DNA from: Promethearchaeota archaeon
GTDB taxonomy: Archaea; Asgardarchaeota; Lokiarchaeia; Sigyniarchaeales; SOKP01
Length of the DNA stretch: 42,430 nt
Direction of reading: 5' to 3'
Assembly (NCBI GenBank): GCA_019058425.1
Contig: JAHPYZ010000040.1
Span: forward strand, 1 to 42,430
Part shown: positions 39,315-42,430 of the stretch, one piece after another
Position numbering within the stretch: the first letter of the stretch is position 1
How the letters are laid out: each line of letters starts with the position of its first letter
Program-made: the position numbers and the translations under genes
The notes under the pieces: model-generated
What the model saw: the letters and a program-made list of their open reading frames with translations, nothing else
Database searches by the model: none
What the model was told of the DNA's origin: nothing

Positions 39315-40613
39315 TTATAATTTTTCCTTATTTTTTTCATATACCTCTGCAACATGTGGAAGTAGAAGATATACAGCTGCTAAATATAAAGGAATCAACG
39401 ATAATTCTACAAAAATTGATATTATAAATGGAGACTGGGGACTGATAAGATCCCATACTATTCCTCCTAAAATTGGGCCAATAACACTTCCAAAAAAGGC
39501 AAAAAAGTCCCCTACTCCAAAAATTTTTCCTCTATGTTTAGAAGAAATCCTACTCATTAAATTTTGAAAAATTAAACCTGAAGACATTACAATTGCTAAA
39601 TCAAATAACAAAAGAAGAGAAAAAACCCAAAGGTTAGCAGAATTAATTAAAAACCATGTCACTAATGCTCCTAACAAGCTTGTGATTGTTATACCCACTG
39701 AAGGATGAAGTTTATCAACAAGAGCTCCTAATTTTGGAGCTAGAAGAGTCGCTAACAGCCCGGTAGGAAGATATGCCCACACTACTAAGTTTACATTACT
39801 TTCAATATTTTCTATTAAATAAATGTTTAAAAAAGGTCGAGCAATTGAACCATTAATACTCCCTAAAAAGAGAATGCTTATCAAAAAGAATGCGCCAATA
39901 ATCATACCTGGTGATTTAAAAATTTTTGATTTCTTATTTGTAATAGTTGAATCTATTTCGCTTGAACTTACATCAGTTAATTCTGAAAATTTAATTGATT
40001 CGTCTATATTGCGATAAAATAAAATGCCAGCGATAAAATTAGCGATCCCATAAATAGGGATTGCACAATATATTATAGCAGGATTATCAGTATAGGGACT
40101 CACAATCAAAATGAATGTAAATCCAAACACTGCACCTATAATTTGACCTACGGCATTTATAGAGTCTCTCTTTCCGTAAGCATGAGAACGGTGATCTTTA
40201 TTAGATTTTTCCGCTACAAATATATTAAATGGAATCCAGAATACTCCTGCCATGAACCCTAAGGTAGCATGTCCAAATCCCAAGAGAAAAATATGATTTG
40301 TAATAAAAGCAGCATAGATGATAAAATAAGAGACACCCCTCATAAAGCTTCCGATCATCACTAATCTTGTTTTTGATTTTGTGCGATCGGCAATGAAACC
40401 CATAAAGAAACCGCTTATCATGCGACCAATAACATTAGAAACTACTACCAAACTTATTTGAAAGGCAGATGCACCCATATTGGATCTGGTAATAATAGGA
40501 ATCCAGAACCCAATGTAAAAAAAGCCTAAACTATTTAATATGATAATTTTTAACATTTGATTATAGTCGCTAGTAAAACGACTCTCATCATCTTTAAAAA
40601 GTCTAAACTTCAT
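39315..40613 (-). CDS. MFS transporter
   Basis: The 432-residue protein has twelve predicted membrane helices in two sets of six, with a charged central loop (about 195-225, rich in Ser/Asp/Lys). The loop between helices 2 and 3 has the MFS signature GFIADRTKSKTR, and the second half has a degenerate copy, APKLGALVDKL. Helix 5 region GFMAGVFWIPFN and YGKRDSINAVGQIIGAVFG resemble the sugar/drug efflux class of the superfamily. It is thus a proton- or solute-coupled secondary transporter of the cytoplasmic membrane. The substrate is unknown. A small membrane protein gene follows at 38773-39285. Confidence 0.92.
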   Translation of the reverse strand: MKFRLFKDDESRFTSDYNQMLKIIILNSLGFFYIGFWIPIITRSNMGASAFQISLVVVSNVIGRMISGFFMGFIADRTKSKTRLVMIGSFMRGVSYFIIYAAFITNHIFLLGFGHATLGFMAGVFWIPFNIFVAEKSNKDHRSHAYGKRDSINAVGQIIGAVFGFTFILIVSPYTDNPAIIYCAIPIYGIANFIAGILFYRNIDESIKFSELTDVSSSEIDSTITNKKSKIFKSPGMIIGAFFLISILFLGSINGSIARPFLNIYLIENIESNVNLVVWAYLPTGLLATLLAPKLGALVDKLHPSVGITITSLLGALVTWFLINSANLWVFSLLLLFDLAIVMSSGLIFQNLMSRISSKHRGKIFGVGDFFAFFGSVIGPILGGIVWDLISPQSPFIISIFVELSLIPLYLAAVYLLLPHVAEVYEKNKEKL

Positions 40614-40719
40614 TGAATTCTGAAATATGTTATTAAATTTATTGTTTTATATCAGAAATTTACATGAAGTCTTTAATTAATAAACTAAAGAAGAAGAAGA
40701 GAAATGCAATTCTTGTTAA

Positions 40720-40959
40720 TTAGGAATACATTTTTTTATTTCTCTTGGTTGTTTCGACAATTTTCTCGTACTCTATCATTTCCAAGTATCTTTTTTTAAA
40801 GGGTGCATATCTATATCGTCTTAAATATTCCCATACTTCACGTTTCATTTCTAATGTTTCAGTCTTCATTTTATGTAATATTTTATTTTCTTTTCCTATT
40901 GAGTCTAAAAAAAAGTTTATACTATAAATTATATCTCGAGTCCAATTTTTATCAAGCAA
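40720..40959 (-). CDS. Small basic protein downstream of the unknown 324-residue protein
   Basis: The 79-residue frame starts with TTG 40959, 8 nt after the stop of the gene at 40968-41942 on the same strand. It is rich in Lys, Arg and Tyr (EYLRRYRYAPFKKRYLEMIEYEK), with no recognised domain, and predicted helical. The close spacing supports an operon, while the TTG start without Shine-Dalgarno weakens the call. An internal Met (about residue 31) could be the real start, giving a ~49-residue protein. Confidence 0.5.
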   Translation of the reverse strand: MLDKNWTRDIIYSINFFLDSIGKENKILHKMKTETLEMKREVWEYLRRYRYAPFKKRYLEMIEYEKIVETTKRNKKMYS

Positions 40960-40967
40960 ATTAGAGA

Positions 40968-41942
40968 TTACAGTTCAAAAATATTTCCTGTGTTATAGAT
41001 AGTACTATCTAAATCGAGAATAATTTGCTTACCTGAAGCTATTTCTACAGCATAATTTATACCTTCTAAAACTCTATGCATCATAAATTCATAAGCTCTA
41101 AAACAATCCTCAAGCTGTGACATATGTTGTTCTGCATAACATTGTGAGATAGCTGGAATTAATTCCGGAATGAAATCTTGACTTATCATCATCTCCTCTG
41201 CATCAATATCAATTTCTTTCGCCAATGTAAAAGGAGTATATACATCCATTTGAGCAAACATTACTCTACAAACAAATATAGAGGCTTTAATCTCTTTCAT
41301 AATAAACTTGATTCTATTTTTATCATCGAGGAATTTCTTAAAAGTAATGGCGTTGATTATATCTTCATTTGTAATAGTTTTTGAAGTATCCATCAATTCA
41401 CTCACTCTCTCTGACATTCTTTTTGAAGATAACATTAATTTAAGATTCATTTTATTCTTCGTGTAGTAATCCTGATAAAAAGTAGAAAGAAATGTATGCG
41501 CGCCCAAGTATCCTTGGTCTCCTGTTGTATCCAATTTATAATTATTCTCTTTAAATTTATCCATAAAATTCTTAATAACTAAAAATTTCAACTTTAATCG
41601 ATGTAAAGCAAAAAATAAACACAACCTTGTTTTAGTGTAAGCTTCTACATTTCCCATTCTAAACCTATCGTGATGATCTCTTTCATACATAACAATAGGT
41701 TTTAATTTACTTACAATAACTTCAATAAAATATTCAATTATGTGTTCAAGAGGCTCACAATCTATTACATGAAATTTTTCGATTAATTTTTCACTTGATG
41801 GCTGACTTTGTGGTAATTCTCTGATATCATCATAATTATAATATTCTAGAAAAAGAGAAGTAAGAGCTTCCATTTCCAAAACTGTACGGCAAGGAATAAA
41901 AACTTTATTTAAATCATATAAGATATTTCCACTTTCGGGCAT
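40968..41942 (-). CDS. Unrecognised cytosolic helical protein, 324 residues
   Basis: No membrane segment, signal peptide or known motif is seen. Most of the chain is predicted helical: ALTSLFLEYYNYDD, IEYFIEVIVSKLKPI, ACRL-type alternation around TRLCLFFALHRLKLK, and MFAQMDVY. A few Cys and His residues are scattered (for example RDHHDRFR, CRTVLEM) without a metal-binding pattern. ATG 41942 is a clear start, and coding character is good over the whole length. It probably forms an operon with the 79-residue gene downstream. It may be an Asgard-restricted family, a guess based only on my failure to recognise it. Confidence 0.75.
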   Translation of the reverse strand: MPESGNILYDLNKVFIPCRTVLEMEALTSLFLEYYNYDDIRELPQSQPSSEKLIEKFHVIDCEPLEHIIEYFIEVIVSKLKPIVMYERDHHDRFRMGNVEAYTKTRLCLFFALHRLKLKFLVIKNFMDKFKENNYKLDTTGDQGYLGAHTFLSTFYQDYYTKNKMNLKLMLSSKRMSERVSELMDTSKTITNEDIINAITFKKFLDDKNRIKFIMKEIKASIFVCRVMFAQMDVYTPFTLAKEIDIDAEEMMISQDFIPELIPAISQCYAEQHMSQLEDCFRAYEFMMHRVLEGINYAVEIASGKQIILDLDSTIYNTGNIFEL

Positions 41943-42404
41943 AGATATACTCCTATTTAACTAATTTTATGAATTAAGGGAAAACTCTCTTTTTTATCAA
42001 GTAACATTTAGATCTCCATCAATAATAAGTTTATTATCGATACTTCCTTACAAGAATAAATATTTATTTCATCTTTTTTGTTTTCAAATTGGTATGGTAA
42101 AATGCATCAATTGAAATTGATTTTAAAATTTGTTGTCCTAAACGACGATAAAGTTACCAATTTTGTACATATACTTAAAAGCGATTTTACATACATTTAT
42201 CATGTTTTTTTGTTTTGTATTCAAAAAATTTATAAAGAAGTTTCTTTATTATTATGTTAATTTTAATCTTGAAATTTATCAATTTAAAGATAAATAATAA
42301 GAGAAAATTAACAATAAGGTTTTTATAAAAATTTTAAAATATATAATCGAAGAAATTAACCGAATAAAAAAAAATTAATTAAAATTAAGAGCTGAATTAG
42401 AAAT
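41943..42404. other. Intergenic region, 462 bp, no gene seen
   Basis: Divergent spacer between the unknown gene at 40968-41942 and the gene leaving the window at its right end. It should hold both promoters. A 60-codon plus-strand frame at 42078-42260 has no coding character or Shine-Dalgarno. A/T-rich stretches at ~42270-42350 give several TATA-like candidates. Confidence 0.4.
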
Positions 42405-42430
42405 ATGGCAGAGGAAGAAAGCTTTTTGAA
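42405..42430 (+). CDS. Start of a gene cut by the window edge
   Basis: ATG 42405 opens a frame reading MAEEESFL to the edge. It follows an A/T-rich leader with no Shine-Dalgarno, and its acidic N-terminus is typical of a soluble protein. Only eight codons are visible, so nothing can be said about its function. Confidence 0.35.

Noticed and set aside
42078..42260. 60-codon plus-strand ORF in the right-end spacer
   Set aside because: No Shine-Dalgarno, no domain, and composition typical of random A/T-rich sequence.
1..42430. CRISPR array or regularly spaced repeats
   Set aside because: The only repeated DNA is the PAS-linker coding motif in the giant kinase, which is coding repetition with no spacer structure.

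Overview
The window is strongly A+T-rich and reads as genomic DNA of an archaeon, most likely an Asgard archaeon of the Lokiarchaeia/Promethearchaeia type. That assignment is inference from gene content. The markers are a eukaryote-like Ras/Rab-family GTPase, archaeal elongation factor 1-beta next to its usual small zinc-ribbon gene, an archaeal-type HdrABC/MvhD/FrhB electron-transfer cluster, TATA-like boxes at leaderless spacing, and bacterial-type MutS and MutL. No rRNA, tRNA or CRISPR array was seen.

Region 1 (1-9936) is a signal-transduction island. It holds the tail of a histidine kinase, a single-domain CheY-like receiver, a small three-helix membrane protein paired with a sensor-less methyl-accepting protein, a PAS histidine kinase, a protein joining a putative ribbon-helix-helix domain to an H-box helix and a receiver, and a 1515-residue kinase. 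The large kinase has a degenerate receiver followed by nine PAS domains, two of which were duplicated as a pair.

Region 2 (10539-21669) holds an orphan 2-oxoacid:ferredoxin oxidoreductase gamma subunit, an alpha/beta hydrolase, mutS, a GT87-like membrane glycosyltransferase, a stand-alone TnpB, mutL and a decayed gene. mutS carries a full splicing and homing-endonuclease intein inside its Walker A motif. The TnpB has a rearranged RuvC site. The decayed gene has two in-frame TAA codons.

Region 3 (21703-25649) contains aEF1B plus a zinc ribbon, a protein with a winged-helix-like tail, a second sensor-less methyl-accepting protein, the small GTPase and a Cys-rich protein. A 17-bp near-palindrome sits directly upstream of the TATA-like box of the Cys-rich gene.

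Region 4 (25991-38638) is one eleven-gene operon: hdrC, hdrB, an FrhB-like F420 oxidoreductase, an hdrA FAD half (frameshifted), an hdrA second half, mvhD with a winged-helix tail, a 1005-residue HdrA-HdrA fusion, a second mvhD, two 4Fe-4S proteins and an FAD/NAD(P)H reductase. It encodes a soluble electron-bifurcating or -confurcating heterodisulfide-reductase-like system. Both F420 and NAD(P)H entry modules are present, there is no hydrogenase, and the HdrA core occurs in split and fused versions. The split version is broken by an internal frameshifting deletion.

Region 5 (38773-42430) holds a four-helix membrane protein, an MFS transporter, two unrecognised cytosolic proteins and the first codons of a gene leaving the window.
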